Assembly: GCF_900108085.1 (NCBI RefSeq)
Contig: NZ_FNVR01000004.1
Location: 1 to 64,000, forward strand
Direction of reading: 5' to 3'
DNA length: 64,000 bases
Source of the DNA: Algoriphagus boritolerans DSM 17298 = JCM 18970
Lineage (GTDB): Bacteria > Bacteroidota > Bacteroidia > Cytophagales > Cyclobacteriaceae
Part shown: positions 1-8,757 of the stretch, piece after piece
Position numbering within the stretch: the stretch's first letter is position 1
Layout: each line of letters opens with the position of its first letter
Notes under the pieces: generated by a model
Told to the model about the DNA's origin: nothing
The model's database searches: none
Seen by the model: only the letters and a program-made list of their open reading frames with translations
Position numbers and translations under genes: made by a program

Positions 1-245
1 GAGGAATAGCAATTTTCCAGATAGCCGTAAATGAGAATCTTCAACAGCATTCTGGGGTGGTAGCTACTGGCTCCGTTTGGCGAATAAAGCCGGGTAATCG
101 AAGAAAGATCGATCTGGTCTATCACCGAATTCACCGTCCGGGCAGGATGGTGAACGGGAATGAGCTCTTCCAAAGTGGGGGGAAGAAGCATCAACTGATT
201 GGGATTGTAGTCCTTAAAGACTACATTTGAGTCTTGTTTTTCCAC
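1..245 (-). CDS. IS1182-type transposase, N-terminal part (runs off window)
   Basis: Read on the reverse strand from a GTG at 243-245, this gives 81 codons before the window edge. The protein begins MEKQDSNVVFKDYNPNQ and continues with LLPPTLEELIP, then SSYHPRMLLKILIYGY. That spacing is typical of the N-terminal domain of IS1182/DUF772 transposases, in which the SYHP..LLK segment is the most conserved part. The catalytic DDE domain would lie outside the window. The hairpin at 277-307 sits just upstream of the start, as in many insertion sequences, where it can stop transcripts reading in from the flank. Family assignment is from recognition of the motif; the intact status of the element cannot be seen. 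Confidence 0.85.
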   Translation of the reverse strand, partial: MEKQDSNVVFKDYNPNQLMLLPPTLEELIPVHHPARTVNSVIDQIDLSSITRLYSPNGASSYHPRMLLKILIYGYLENCYS

Positions 246-276
246 ACCTCAAAATACAAATTTTGAGTTAAACAAG

Positions 277-307
277 AAAGGCTAGCCGAATAATCGACTA
301 GCCTTTT
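277..307. terminator. Hairpin inside the IS end
   Basis: AAAGGCTAG (277-285) pairs with CTAGCCTTT (298-306), and an inner CGA/TCG pairing gives an almost continuous stem with a four-base loop and one mismatch. A run of four T follows on the plus strand. It lies between the IS terminus and the transposase start, so it would block plus-strand transcripts leaving the element or form in read-through mRNA entering it. Confidence 0.6.
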
Positions 308-380
308 AAACTATCTATTTTTGAGACAGCCTCATTTTTTACTGGTTTTTGAAAAAAAAATAGAGCAAAAATTGACTTTT

Positions 381-740
381 TCAATACTCCTTGATCAGCA
401 CTTCGGCAGGAATCTTCAATTTTTCATAAAGCTTTCGAATCATCCCAAGACTTAATTTTCTTTTTCCTGAAAGGGTTTCAGATTTTCTGGATCTGGCTCC
501 TAAAATGTTAGAAAGATCTGACTCGGATAGATTCAATTGTTCCATCCTAAACCGTATGGCCTCCAAAGGGTGAGGCGAAGGAATTGGGAAGTGTTCCAGT
601 TCATATTCTTTTATTAAAATGGATAGTACTTCCAATTCGTCAGAATCAATAGAGCCTTCGGGTAATTCGAGTTGCATTAATTCGTAAGCCCTTTCCAATG
701 CATCTTCGTATTGTTGGTTATTTTTTACTGGGCTTATCAT
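381..740 (-). CDS. higA: HigA-type antitoxin, XRE helix-turn-helix
   Basis: A 119-residue protein of the HigA class. The N-terminal half is a helical segment (YEDALERAYELM..., then a glutamate-rich stretch), and the C-terminal half (about residues 62-117) is an XRE helix-turn-helix with the typical LNLSESDLSNILG and SGKRKLSLGMIRKL segments. HigA neutralises the ribosome-dependent mRNase HigB and represses the operon. Here it overlaps the 3' end of a HigB coding remnant by 23 bases, the usual toxin-first order. Because the toxin lacks its N-terminal third, this antitoxin is probably an orphan. The start at 740 keeps the conserved N-terminal helix. Confidence 0.85.
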   Translation of the reverse strand: MISPVKNNQQYEDALERAYELMQLELPEGSIDSDELEVLSILIKEYELEHFPIPSPHPLEAIRFRMEQLNLSESDLSNILGARSRKSETLSGKRKLSLGMIRKLYEKLKIPAEVLIKEY

Positions 741-915
741 AACTAATTGTTTTAGAGTCTATTTTATCGTATTCTCGATGTCTACCAAACCAAACGATAA
801 AGATGATTTTTAGTCTATACTCGATATCGAAGATTAACCGATATATATTTCCATGAATATTGAAAACCACCCTTTTTTCATTAAGGATCGAAGCGTTTCG
901 GTATTGAGCCTTTTT
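718..915 (-). pseudogene. higB: HigB toxin, 5'-truncated remnant
   Basis: From about 912 to 718 the reverse strand encodes KAQYRNASIL, NEKRVVFNIHGN.YRLI and HREYDKID. This is the C-terminal two thirds of HigB mRNA interferases (normally about 95-100 residues). The usual N-terminal 35-40 residues, with the conserved W-containing helix, are missing. Immediately upstream in another frame lies sequence resembling a nucleotidyltransferase gene, so the break is a junction, not simply a mis-set start. A TTG at 916-918 opens a 66-codon frame, but a functional toxin is unlikely. Confidence 0.75.
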
Positions 916-1024
916 CAAAAGCTGCTTTTCCTTCTTGGATCAAGTTGTTGGCTACTGTAAGGTTTAAAGAATTCAGATTTTCAAGACTTGTCGGGAAGAA
1001 TTCGTTGATTATTTCTTTAGGATA
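914..1024 (-). pseudogene. Nucleotidyltransferase gene fragment
   Basis: Reverse-strand codons from 1018 to 914 read KEIINEFFPTSLENLNSLNL and then TVANNLIQEGKAAFE. The intact nucleotidyltransferase at 1612-2517 has NEFLPANLNNLKS..., then TVANNLIKSGEAAFE at its C-terminal quarter. Both segments match in order, with six bases missing between them in the fragment. The DNA is clearly similar by eye but diverged. Nothing else of that gene is visible here, so this is a relic of a duplicate or related copy lying between two broken toxin genes. Confidence 0.7.
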
Positions 1025-1330
1025 CTATCCCAGAAGTTTTTTCAACTTATCAGGATTCTGCCTCACATCGAAAAAAGTGATAATTTCAATTTATTCTTTT
1101 TGAAAATCTACTCGATAATAAAAAATTGTTTGCTTGGAGACCATGCATCTATAAATGCCTCCAAGTTCAGCCGATTTTGGACAGCTTTCAGGATGAAGTG
1201 ATATTTGACTGATTTTCCTATCCAGTTTCGCTAAAAACTCACTTTTAACCTTGACGCCCCACTCTTCCACAAGGTAAACACTCAAGTTTTCAAGTCTCTT
1301 TTCAGCCAATTCTGAAATAAAAACCTTCAT
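1025..1330 (-). pseudogene. RelE/ParE-type toxin interrupted by an in-frame stop
   Basis: The frame from 1330 encodes MKVFISELAEKRLENLSVYL...W, then GGIYRCMVSKQTIFYYRVDFQKE, then TAA at 1091-1093. Translation continued in the same frame gives IEIITFFDVRQNPDKLKKLLG before a second stop (TAG, 1025-1027). That continuation is the normal C-terminal strand and tail of RelE/ParE toxins (FFD.RQ.P). The full-length product would be about 100 residues, so one nonsense change has removed the last 21. The start overlaps the antitoxin stop by four bases (ATGA). Unless the stop is read through, the toxin lacks its last beta-strand and is probably inactive. Confidence 0.8.
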
Positions 1331-1548
1331 TCACTTATTCTATCAAATACTTCCTGGAATGGTTTTCTATTTCCTTGTTCTAATTGATTGATACCTTCTT
1401 TAATTTCTGCTTTCTCTTCCGGAGTCAATTCATGCCAAAAATCAGCATTCTCTTTATTTACAAAGTCGATAAGCCTTGAAATGAATTCCTCATCATTACT
1501 ATTGAGGATAGCTTTGACCAGATGTATTTTTGAAGTTTCAATATGCAT
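1327..1548 (-). CDS. Antitoxin of the broken RelE/ParE module
   Basis: A 73-residue acidic protein, MHIETSKIHLVKAILNSNDEEF..., ending in WHELTPEEKAEIKEG...GNRKPFQEVFDRI. The pattern of an N-terminal hydrophobic helix, a W..ELTPEE motif and a C-terminal E.GK/R..s..EV segment is the one seen in Bacteroidota antitoxins paired with RelE/ParE toxins. The ATG at 1546-1548 is chosen over one 16 codons upstream because the family begins at this point. Its stop overlaps the toxin start. It may still act as a repressor although the toxin is broken. Confidence 0.75.
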   Translation of the reverse strand: MHIETSKIHLVKAILNSNDEEFISRLIDFVNKENADFWHELTPEEKAEIKEGINQLEQGNRKPFQEVFDRISE

Positions 1549-1611
1549 GGTTACCGATTTTAAGGAATCTACAAATAAAAACGCTTTAATCTTCAAAAAT
1601 GATGCATTCTT

Positions 1612-2517
1612 CTATCCCCACAATTCCTCAGGATAATCTCCTGCATCATGCAGCTTCTTCAATGCTTCGATCACCACAGGCTTATCTTCCGTGTAAGTGA
1701 CCCCAAACCAGGTTTTCCCTCCTTCAAGTATTTCAAAGGCGGCTTCTCCGGACTTGATCAGGTTATTTGCAACGGTTGGGATATAGAATTCCGATTTAAG
1801 GTTATTCAAATTAGCTGGCAAGAATTCATTCCACATTTTCTCAATATCCGCAAATACATCCTGATGAAAACCCCAGAAATTCATGCTGACAGGCGTGTTT
1901 TCAGCGATTTCCAGCACTTCATTTTCGCCTTTGCTCACGATTTTATCACCTTCACGAGCAATGGAAGTTCGCTCCGTCATTCCGATCAGCTGACCCTTTT
2001 CATTGGTTTCACAAACGCCTCGGCTGACAGTACCATTTTCAGAAAGTACGTTTTGAATCGCATAGCCCACCATGGCATGAAGGTCGGGGCGAACTTCCGT
2101 CGAAAGAAATCTGCCCAAGACCTCAAATGCCTCTTTTCCATAAAAATCATCTGCATTGATGACAGCGAATGGCTCCTTGATTGCATCCTTAGCGCAAAGT
2201 ACGGCATGGGCTGTACCGAATGGTTTTACCCGATCTGCTTGCTTCAATTCTGCCGGCACAAAGCTGTCCAAGGACTGAATGACCCAGTCCACTTCGATTT
2301 TTCCTTCCAGCTTGGGAAGGAATTTTTCCTTTGCTATCTCAAGGATTTCTTGGCGAACAATAAAGACCACTTTGCCAAATCCAGTTCGGATGGCGTCAAA
2401 AATCGAATATTCCAGGATTGTTTCGCCACTTGGGCCAAATCCGTCAATCTGCTTATTCCCTCCGTATCGACTGCCTATACCGGCTGCCAATACCAAAAGT
2501 GTTGGTTTGTCAGTCAT
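1612..2517 (-). CDS. Sugar-phosphate nucleotidyltransferase family protein
   Basis: A 301-residue cytoplasmic protein with the NTP-transferase (GT-A-like) fold. The N-terminal LAAGIGSRYGGNKQ matches the G-x-G-T/S-R-x(n)-K nucleotide-binding signature, and INADDFYG gives the metal-binding acidic pair. Such enzymes move a nucleotidyl group onto a sugar-1-phosphate or related phosphate; the substrate cannot be told from sequence. The start at 2515-2517 is chosen because a full promoter lies at 2539-2569 and the longer frame (ATG at 2568) would begin upstream of the transcript. A diverged fragment resembling its C-terminal quarter is found at 914-1024. Confidence 0.85.
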   Translation of the reverse strand: MTDKPTLLVLAAGIGSRYGGNKQIDGFGPSGETILEYSIFDAIRTGFGKVVFIVRQEILEIAKEKFLPKLEGKIEVDWVIQSLDSFVPAELKQADRVKPFGTAHAVLCAKDAIKEPFAVINADDFYGKEAFEVLGRFLSTEVRPDLHAMVGYAIQNVLSENGTVSRGVCETNEKGQLIGMTERTSIAREGDKIVSKGENEVLEIAENTPVSMNFWGFHQDVFADIEKMWNEFLPANLNNLKSEFYIPTVANNLIKSGEAAFEILEGGKTWFGVTYTEDKPVVIEALKKLHDAGDYPEELWG

Positions 2518-2538
2518 AGTTTCTTTTAAAATGGATGG

Positions 2539-2569
2539 CAAAATTAGGTTTTTATCTTCGACAGCCAAA
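2539..2569 (-). promoter_or_regulatory. Bacteroidota-type promoter for the nucleotidyltransferase gene
   Basis: On the reverse strand TTTG (2566-2569), a 19-base spacer and TAATTTTG (2539-2546) exactly match the Bacteroidota sigma-ABfr consensus TTTG-N19-21-TAnnTTTG. Transcription would start near 2532, leaving a leader of about 15 bases before the ATG at 2517. Confidence 0.75.
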
Positions 2570-2786
2570 TCAGATTATTTTAAGAATACTGGTTACTATT
2601 TTGACAGGGTTTTAATTTTTTGACACGAATTAAAATCCAAACAGTATCTAATAAGCCTTAATTTTCAAATATTGAGTCGTTTTTTTAATTTTTTGGATGT
2701 TTTTTTATCCTATTTAGGAGTATTATTTAATTTTTCACTTACTTTCATGCCATAATCTCAAAAAACCATTTAATCTATTGTGAAAA

Positions 2787-3125
2787 ATGAAAAAAATAGA
2801 AGCGATTATCAGAACCTCTCGCTTTGACCAAATCCACGCTTGCGTTTCCAAGCTTGGTGTCAAATTTCTCTCGTTTTACGAGATCAAAGGGATGGGTTTT
2901 GAGCATGCCCGGCAGGAAATGTACCGGGGGGTGGCATACGAGCCCGCTTACATCCCCCGAACCAAGCTGGAAATCGTTGTGCCTGATGAATTGGCCTCCG
3001 GGGTAATTCAATGCATCCTTTCGGAAGGAAAAACAGGGGAAGTGGGTGACGGAAAGATCTTCGTCTACGACGTGCAGGAAGCCTATCGAATCCGCAACGG
3101 CGATATCGGAGAAGCTGCACTTTAA
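2787..3125 (+). CDS. Nitrogen regulatory protein PII
   Basis: A 112-residue PII protein: MKKIEAIIR at the start, the T-loop segment EMYRGVAYEP with the tyrosine equivalent to the Y51 uridylylation site, and the TGEVGDGKIFV nucleotide-binding stretch near the end. PII trimers bind ATP/ADP and 2-oxoglutarate and report nitrogen status. The gene ends 33 bases before an ammonium transporter, the classic glnK-amtB arrangement in which PII blocks the transporter pore when ammonium is plentiful. Whether a uridylyltransferase exists in this organism cannot be seen. The start is fixed by the conserved N-terminal beta-strand. Confidence 0.95.
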   Translation: MKKIEAIIRTSRFDQIHACVSKLGVKFLSFYEIKGMGFEHARQEMYRGVAYEPAYIPRTKLEIVVPDELASGVIQCILSEGKTGEVGDGKIFVYDVQEAYRIRNGDIGEAAL

Positions 3126-3158
3126 AAACCTATTAAAATCACCACATCTATCAAACCT

Positions 3159-4400
3159 ATGCAAGAACCTGTTCAAGACCTTTTCACGGTCAATAATCTC
3201 TGGATGATGATTGCCACCATATTGGTTTTCATCATGCACTTGGGCTTCGCCACACTGGAAGCCGGCCTCACGCGATCTAAAAATACGGTCAATATTCTCT
3301 TCAAAAATACCATTATCCCTGCCATTGGACTGCTTACTTATGCCCTCGTTGGCTTCAACCTCATGTATCCGGGAGCTGACTTCGCAGGAAGTTTCTTCGG
3401 CTTCGGCGGATTGGGACTTAGCTTGCCGGAAGGTTGGGACAGCAGCAATTACAACGCAGGCTACACGTATTTCACCGACTTTATCTTCCAGGCCATGTTT
3501 GCCGCCACCGCTGCCACTATCGTCTCCGGCGCTGTAGCTGAGCGGATAAAATTGGGACCCTTTATCACCTTTTCCATCTTATATGTAGCCTTTATCTATC
3601 CCATCGTCGGCATGTGGAAATGGGGCGGAGGATTCCTGAATACACTTGAAACTCCCTTCTATGACTTTGCAGGCTCCACGATCGTCCACTCTGTAGGTGG
3701 CTGGGGCGCATTGGTTGGAGCCTATTTGTTGGGGCCAAGAATCGGTAAATACACCGCTCAGGGCATGAAAGCCATTCCGGGACACAGTATCCCCATGGCC
3801 ACGATGGGAGTATTTTTACTTTGGTTTGGCTGGTTTGGATTCAATGGCGGATCCGTGTTGAGCGCTTCTCCGGGCTTGGTTTCAAAAGTTTTTGTAACCA
3901 CCTCACTGGCAGCAGCTGCAGGAGCATTCGGAGCCCTGATTGTTTCCTATATTAAATTTAAAACCTATGACATCACCATGGTGCTTAATGGAATTCTTGC
4001 CGGTTTGGTAGGAATTACTGCCGGTGCAGACCAAATGGGGATATTGGATTCTATCATTATAGGATTCATAGGCGGAGGATTGGTGGTATTCGGGGTCGTG
4101 CTATTTGACAAAATAAAAATCGATGATCCGGTCGGAGCTATCTCTGTTCACCTGGTTGGTGGGATTTGGGGTACGCTTGCGGTTGGTCTTTTTGGCGACT
4201 TGGCAGGAATGAGTCAAGTGATTTCCCAGTTGATCGGCATCGGCGCGACGGCTGTATTCTGCTTTGGCACAGCTTGGCTGATTTTCTTTACCATTAAAAA
4301 GACCATCGGTATCCGGGTCGATGAAAAAGAAGAAGTCGAAGGGCTTGACATCAATGAACACAGCATGCGTGCCTATCCGGACTTTATGACTAAAGACTAA
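3159..4400 (+). CDS. amtB: Ammonium transporter AmtB
   Basis: A 413-residue Amt/Mep/Rh-type channel with about 11 membrane segments. Diagnostic stretches are HLGFATLEAGLTRSKN early on, DFAGSTIVHSVGGWGALVGA (with the first pore histidine) in the middle and ISVHLVGGIWGTLAVG (second pore histidine) near the end. It imports ammonium, and the upstream PII protein is its likely gate regulator. The C-terminal cytoplasmic tail (EGLDINEHSMRAYPDF) contains the conserved GLD..EH.. region that contacts PII. Only 33 bases separate the two genes, so they are probably co-transcribed and end at the hairpin at 4423. Confidence 0.96.
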   Translation: MQEPVQDLFTVNNLWMMIATILVFIMHLGFATLEAGLTRSKNTVNILFKNTIIPAIGLLTYALVGFNLMYPGADFAGSFFGFGGLGLSLPEGWDSSNYNAGYTYFTDFIFQAMFAATAATIVSGAVAERIKLGPFITFSILYVAFIYPIVGMWKWGGGFLNTLETPFYDFAGSTIVHSVGGWGALVGAYLLGPRIGKYTAQGMKAIPGHSIPMATMGVFLLWFGWFGFNGGSVLSASPGLVSKVFVTTSLAAAAGAFGALIVSYIKFKTYDITMVLNGILAGLVGITAGADQMGILDSIIIGFIGGGLVVFGVVLFDKIKIDDPVGAISVHLVGGIWGTLAVGLFGDLAGMSQVISQLIGIGATAVFCFGTAWLIFFTIKKTIGIRVDEKEEVEGLDINEHSMRAYPDFMTKD

Positions 4401-4422
4401 AAACAGCCAACCATTTTAACTA

Positions 4423-4454
4423 AAAAGCCCCGAAGCGTAAACTCCGGGGCTTTT
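4423..4454. terminator. Bidirectional terminator after amtB
   Basis: AAAAGCCCCG (4423-4432) pairs perfectly with CGGGGCTTTT (4445-4454) around a 12-base loop. T-runs are available on both strands, so it can serve amtB (plus) and the small minus-strand gene at 4471-4671. Confidence 0.85.
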
Positions 4455-4470
4455 GTCATTTTGTGAAGTA

Positions 4471-4671
4471 TTAATAAGCTGGTCTAAAATAACGGTTGAG
4501 AATGGGCTGGTGACTCATACCGAACGTGGCATAACACCAATCTTTAAACTCCTCGAGCTCAGTCGGCATTAAATATCTCATCCCCTTTTTCAGTTCGCGC
4601 TCAAACAAATACGCATTAAAGCTGACTTTTTGCAAAATGGTCTTCACATATTCTAGCATGGCTGTCTTCAT
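4471..4671 (-). CDS. Small conserved protein, function unknown
   Basis: A 66-residue soluble basic protein beginning MKTAMLEYVKTILQKVSFN, with LFERELKKGMRYLMPTELEEFKDWCY in the centre. The regular helix pattern, the good start context and the position directly opposite the amtB terminator suggest a real gene. I recognise it only as the kind of small uncharacterised protein seen in cytophagian genomes. The helical L.P.EL..FK.W motif has no function that I can name. Confidence 0.65.
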   Translation of the reverse strand: MKTAMLEYVKTILQKVSFNAYLFERELKKGMRYLMPTELEEFKDWCYATFGMSHQPILNRYFRPAY

Positions 4672-4775
4672 TTGGGTTTATTAACTGATTTTAAGGTACG
4701 ATACGAAGGCTTTTCCAAGGATGTTACGTTATTTTTGAAAGTTCGAAGTTTAGAATTATCCCTATTTTCGCATCC

Positions 4776-6221
4776 ATGTTCAAAACGATTCTTCCTCTCG
4801 CTTTCGTATGTCTTGCTTTTTCGGTTGTGAATTTTTCACAAGCCCAGGAAGTTCAAATAGAACTGGGAGCAGACGAAATCGGCCTAAATGAGACATTTAC
4901 GATCAAAGTCACCCTCTCCAACGACAAAATTAAATCCTACGATCAGTTTCCTGAAATTACGGGATTTCAAAAACAGGGAATCTCTCAGTCCTCTTCGATG
5001 AATATCATCAATGGACAGATGAGCACCTCAAATAGTATCATCCAATACTATAAGCCCTTGCGGAAAGGGCAATTTACACTCGGGGCTTTTTCAATTTTGA
5101 TCAACGGGGAGTCCTTTGATTCACCCGGGAAAAGAATCACCGTCACTGATCCTGTCAGTACTGGCGGTTTTGGGGGGAATCAATCCGATCCTTTCAGTGA
5201 TTTTTTTGGGAGAGTGACAGAGGAGCCGGAATACATCGAGTTGGATGACGATGCCTTTTTTTCTGTTTCAGTGGACAAAAAGGAGATTTTTGCCGGTGAA
5301 GGATTCAATCTCAACGTAGCATTTTACATGTCCGAGCAAAATCAGGCGCCCTTTAAATTCTATGAGGCCGGAAGGCAGCTGGATGCGATTTTGAAAAAAC
5401 TCAAACCAAACAGCGTCTGGGAAGAAAACTTCAACATTACCACCATTGAGCCTGAAGTAGTGACGATCAATGATAAAAAATGGATCAGATATAAGGTTTA
5501 CGAAGCTTCATTTTTTCCTTTTTCCGAAGGGGTAATTGAGATACCACAAGTTCCCTGGGAGATGATCAAATATCGTGTGGCGAAAAACCCGACTTTATTC
5601 GGTGCTAATCGTTTGGAGGATTTCAAAACATTCTACTCGAATCCCCAAACCATTACAGTTAAGCCACTTCCTCCTCATCCACTCAAAAATGAAGTAAGTG
5701 TCGGAGTTTTTCAATTGCGTGAAAACATCGGCAATTTGGAAGTCGAAACCGGGCAGGGCTTTGAATATAATTTTGGAGTAACCGGAGTCGGAAATATCAA
5801 CTCGATTTCTCCCCCCAAGAGGATGACAGGTGCCAATCTGAATACCTTTGACCCGAACATCAGACAACAAATCAACAGGGGCTACGGGCGGGTTTCTGGA
5901 ATCAAAGAGTTCAATTATTACATTACCATCAATGAGGCTGGCAATTATGAATTGGATGATTACTTCCAGTGGATTTACTTCGATCCTGTGCGGGCTGTAT
6001 ATGACACCTTACTTCCGTCGGCTAAAATTGTCGTTTCGGGAGAAAGTAAGGTGAATCAGGCGCTTTCCGGGCAGCGTTTGGGAGGGATCTATGACCGGAT
6101 TGGTGCGGAAAGTAACCAGTTTTTAAACGAGCAATATAAATATTACTTTACCACCGTAATTAATCTGCTCCTACTCGGAGCTGTTGCCCTGCTTGCGGTT
6201 CTGATAATCAAGAAAAAATAA
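4776..6221 (+). CDS. batD: BatD-family protein (aerotolerance operon type)
   Basis: A 481-residue exported protein: signal peptide in residues 1-23 (cleavage likely after SQA), a long periplasmic beta-rich region ([24 protein letters not shown]..., then several Ig-like repeats), and one C-terminal membrane helix ([20 protein letters not shown]). This is the BatD/oxygen-tolerance architecture. BatD normally works with the BatA/BatB von Willebrand-type membrane proteins, but none are next to it here. Its stop overlaps the aroC start by one base (TAATG), so the two are translationally coupled even though they are functionally unrelated. Confidence 0.85.
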   Translation: MFKTILPLAFVCLAFSVVNFSQAQEVQIELGADEIGLNETFTIKVTLSNDKIKSYDQFPEITGFQKQGISQSSSMNIINGQMSTSNSIIQYYKPLRKGQFTLGAFSILINGESFDSPGKRITVTDPVSTGGFGGNQSDPFSDFFGRVTEEPEYIELDDDAFFSVSVDKKEIFAGEGFNLNVAFYMSEQNQAPFKFYEAGRQLDAILKKLKPNSVWEENFNITTIEPEVVTINDKKWIRYKVYEASFFPFSEGVIEIPQVPWEMIKYRVAKNPTLFGANRLEDFKTFYSNPQTITVKPLPPHPLKNEVSVGVFQLRENIGNLEVETGQGFEYNFGVTGVGNINSISPPKRMTGANLNTFDPNIRQQINRGYGRVSGIKEFNYYITINEAGNYELDDYFQWIYFDPVRAVYDTLLPSAKIVVSGESKVNQALSGQRLGGIYDRIGAESNQFLNEQYKYYFTTVINLLLLGAVALLAVLIIKKK

Positions 6222-7306
6222 TGGGAAATTCATTTGGAAAGCTTTTTAGGCTAACCACATTTGGTGAATCACACGGAAAAGCTTTGGGAGCGATCGTGGA
6301 GGGGTGTCCTGCAGGATTGGAATTAGATGAGGATTTGATCCGCCTCGAAATGCAGCGCCGTAAACCCGGACAATCCAAAATTACCACCCAACGGAAAGAA
6401 GAGGACGAATTCCAGATTTTATCTGGTGTATTTGAAGGGAAAACCACCGGTACACCTATCGGAATAGTCATCCAAAATTCGGATCAAAAGAGTAAAGACT
6501 ATGCTCATATCGCTGACAAATTTCGGCCCTCTCATGCAGATTACACCTATTTCGAGAAATATGGAATTCGTGATTATCGGGGAGGAGGCCGTTCAAGCGC
6601 TCGGGAAACGGCAGCGAGAGTTGCGGGTGGGGCTATAGCAAAGCAATTTTTAAAGTCCAAAGGAATTACTATCCAGGCCTTCGTTTCTCAGGTCGGTGAT
6701 TTGATACTTGATTCTGATTATTCCAAGTTCAATTTGGAATTGGCGGAAGAAAATATAGTCCGTTGCCCCGACCCGGAGATGGCTGATCGGATGATTTCTC
6801 TGATCGACGCTGTTCGCCTCGAACGCGATACTATCGGAGGAGTAGTGACTTGTGTAATCAAAAACACCCCAGCCGGACTTGGAGAGCCTGTTTTCGATCG
6901 GCTTCATGCAGAGCTTGGAAAAGCCATGCTGAGCATCAATGCGGTGAAGGGTTTCGAGTACGGAAGTGGGTTTGAGGGAGTGAAAATGAAAGGGTCCCAA
7001 CATAACGATACATTTGTTCAGGAAGACGGTCGAGTCCATACCCTTACCAATCACTCCGGGGGAATTCAGGGAGGAATCAGCAATGGTGAGGATATTTACT
7101 TCCGTGTGGCGTTCAAACCTGTGGCGACAATTATGCAGGATCAGGAATCGCTTAATGAAGCAGGAGAAACTGTGATCGTCAGTGGAAAAGGCCGGCATGA
7201 CCCCTGTGTGGTGCCCAGAGCAGTTCCGATCGTGGAAGCGATGGCGGCCTTGGTACTGGCCGATTATCTTTTGTTATCAAAAAGCAATAAACTAGCGGAT
7301 ATTTAA
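6221..7306 (+). CDS. aroC: Chorismate synthase
   Basis: A 361-residue enzyme that converts 5-enolpyruvylshikimate-3-phosphate to chorismate, the last step of the shikimate pathway, using reduced FMN. The signatures are [18 protein letters not shown] at the N-terminus, [19 protein letters not shown] (about residues 107-126) and the C-terminal [20 protein letters not shown]. Length is normal for the family. It begins on the last base of the batD stop codon and is followed after 12 bases by a transporter gene, so the three probably share a transcript. Confidence 0.97.
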   Translation: MGNSFGKLFRLTTFGESHGKALGAIVEGCPAGLELDEDLIRLEMQRRKPGQSKITTQRKEEDEFQILSGVFEGKTTGTPIGIVIQNSDQKSKDYAHIADKFRPSHADYTYFEKYGIRDYRGGGRSSARETAARVAGGAIAKQFLKSKGITIQAFVSQVGDLILDSDYSKFNLELAEENIVRCPDPEMADRMISLIDAVRLERDTIGGVVTCVIKNTPAGLGEPVFDRLHAELGKAMLSINAVKGFEYGSGFEGVKMKGSQHNDTFVQEDGRVHTLTNHSGGIQGGISNGEDIYFRVAFKPVATIMQDQESLNEAGETVIVSGKGRHDPCVVPRAVPIVEAMAALVLADYLLLSKSNKLADI

Positions 7307-7318
7307 AAGTGTGCCTTC

Positions 7319-8665
7319 ATGCGAAAGAAAATACCATTACACACACAAATCATCATCGGACTTGTCCTGGGTTTGATATTCGGCCTTTTGGTCATCAAAT
7401 CATCAATTCCCAATTCTTACACTTTAGATTACATCAAGCCCATTGGTACTATTTTCATCAATGCGCTAAAAATGATAGCGGTTCCCTTGGTCCTGTCTTC
7501 ATTGATTGTGGGTGTTTCCAATTTGGGAGATGTATCGAAACTTAGCCGAATAGGTGGAAAAACTATTGGTATCTACCTTTGTACGACTGTATTGGCTATT
7601 TCGATTGGACTGTTGCTGGTAAATGTTTTTAAGCCAGGCAAGAGCTTGCCAACGGAAACCAGGGAGAATTTAATGACCCTTTACCAGGGAGATGCCGGGT
7701 CCAAAGTTGGCTTGGCTTCGGAAATTAAAGAGCAAAGTCCTCTGCAGCCAGTAATTGATATTGTACCTGAAAATATATTTCAGGCGACTACTGACAATGC
7801 GGCTATGCTCCAAGTGGTGTTTTTTGCCTTGATTGTCGGGGTAGCTTTACTTAAAATCCAAAAATCAAAAGCAGATCCGATCATCGCTTTTTTTGACGGC
7901 TTCAATGATGTGATTATCCAAATCGTCAATTATATCATGATGGTGGCACCATATGGCGTTTTTGCGTTGATGGCTTCGCTTATTGTTGAGATTGCCGGAG
8001 AAAATCCCGATTCGGCCGTTCAGCTGCTTTTGGCACTGTTAAAATATAGTTTGGTTGTTTTAGGAGGATTGTTTTTGATGGTTTTGGTCATATATCCTGC
8101 TATCTTAATCGCTTTTACAAAAGTCCCTTATAAAGATTTTTTCAAAGCGATCCGGCCCGCTCAGCTTTTGGCATTTACTACTTCTTCGAGCTCTGCAACT
8201 TTGCCTGTCACTATGAAGCAGGCAGAAGAAGAGATCGGCGTATCAGAGAATATCTCAAGTTTCGTCTTGCCTCTAGGTGCTACGGTAAATATGGATGGGA
8301 CTAGTCTCTATCAGGGTGTAGCCGCAGTATTTATTGCTCAGGCATTGGGGATGGAGTTAAGTCTCACCCAGCAACTAATGATTGTCCTAACGGCTACCTT
8401 AGCCTCTATTGGTTCCGCAGGAGTACCTGGAGCTGGTTTGATCATGTTGATTATCGTACTCGAATCTATTCAAGTCCCCGCAGCTGGTATAGCTTTGATT
8501 ATAGCTCCGGATCGGATTTTAGATATGTTTAGGACCGTTGTAAATGTGACCGGCGATGTGGTCGTATGTACCGTGGTGGCCAGTACGGAAGGTGAATTGC
8601 CAGAGGGATTAATTCGAAAGAGCAATCCTTTCACAGCTAATGAAAGTATCCAAGAAGAAGCTTGA
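7319..8665 (+). CDS. Dicarboxylate/amino acid:cation symporter (DAACS family)
   Basis: A 448-residue membrane protein with about eight transmembrane helices. The serine-rich re-entrant loop TTSSSSATLPVT and the NMDGTSLYQ helix-7 motif are the substrate- and cation-binding hallmarks of the GltP/DctA/EAAT family. A glutamate/aspartate or C4-dicarboxylate substrate with Na+ or H+ is expected; the exact substrate cannot be read from these motifs. It starts 12 bases after aroC and is closed by a strong terminator at 8706. Confidence 0.92.
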   Translation: MRKKIPLHTQIIIGLVLGLIFGLLVIKSSIPNSYTLDYIKPIGTIFINALKMIAVPLVLSSLIVGVSNLGDVSKLSRIGGKTIGIYLCTTVLAISIGLLLVNVFKPGKSLPTETRENLMTLYQGDAGSKVGLASEIKEQSPLQPVIDIVPENIFQATTDNAAMLQVVFFALIVGVALLKIQKSKADPIIAFFDGFNDVIIQIVNYIMMVAPYGVFALMASLIVEIAGENPDSAVQLLLALLKYSLVVLGGLFLMVLVIYPAILIAFTKVPYKDFFKAIRPAQLLAFTTSSSSATLPVTMKQAEEEIGVSENISSFVLPLGATVNMDGTSLYQGVAAVFIAQALGMELSLTQQLMIVLTATLASIGSAGVPGAGLIMLIIVLESIQVPAAGIALIIAPDRILDMFRTVVNVTGDVVVCTVVASTEGELPEGLIRKSNPFTANESIQEEA

Positions 8666-8705
8666 GAGAAAAATAAACGGCAAAAATAGAGTTGCCTTAA
8701 AAAAT

Positions 8706-8740
8706 AAAACCCTTCCCGAGGCGCCTCAGGAAGGGTTTTT
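8706..8740. terminator. Terminator between convergent genes
   Basis: AAAACCCTTCC (8706-8716) pairs with GGAAGGGTTTT (8729-8739), and the interior GAGGC/GCCTC extends the stem to nearly the whole element. It lies between the plus-strand symporter gene and the minus-strand secreted-protein gene and can serve both. Confidence 0.85.
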
Positions 8741-8757
8741 AATTAAGTTGGTTTAAT

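Larger units (their letters stand above)
1..333. mobile_element. End of an IS1182-type insertion sequence
   Basis: The partial transposase is followed on its upstream side by about 90 non-coding bases that end in an IS-like terminus. Read inward from 333, the terminus starts GAGGCTGTCTCAAAA, a typical terminal-inverted-repeat sequence of Bacteroidota insertion sequences. The other end, the target duplication and the rest of the transposase are outside the window, so 333 is only the likely boundary. The element abuts the HigA gene (stop codon at 381). Confidence 0.65.

Noticed and set aside
1648..2529. A 293-codon open frame on the plus strand
   Set aside because: It lies opposite the nucleotidyltransferase gene, which has clear motifs and a promoter. 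The plus-strand protein has no recognisable domain, so it is a shadow frame.
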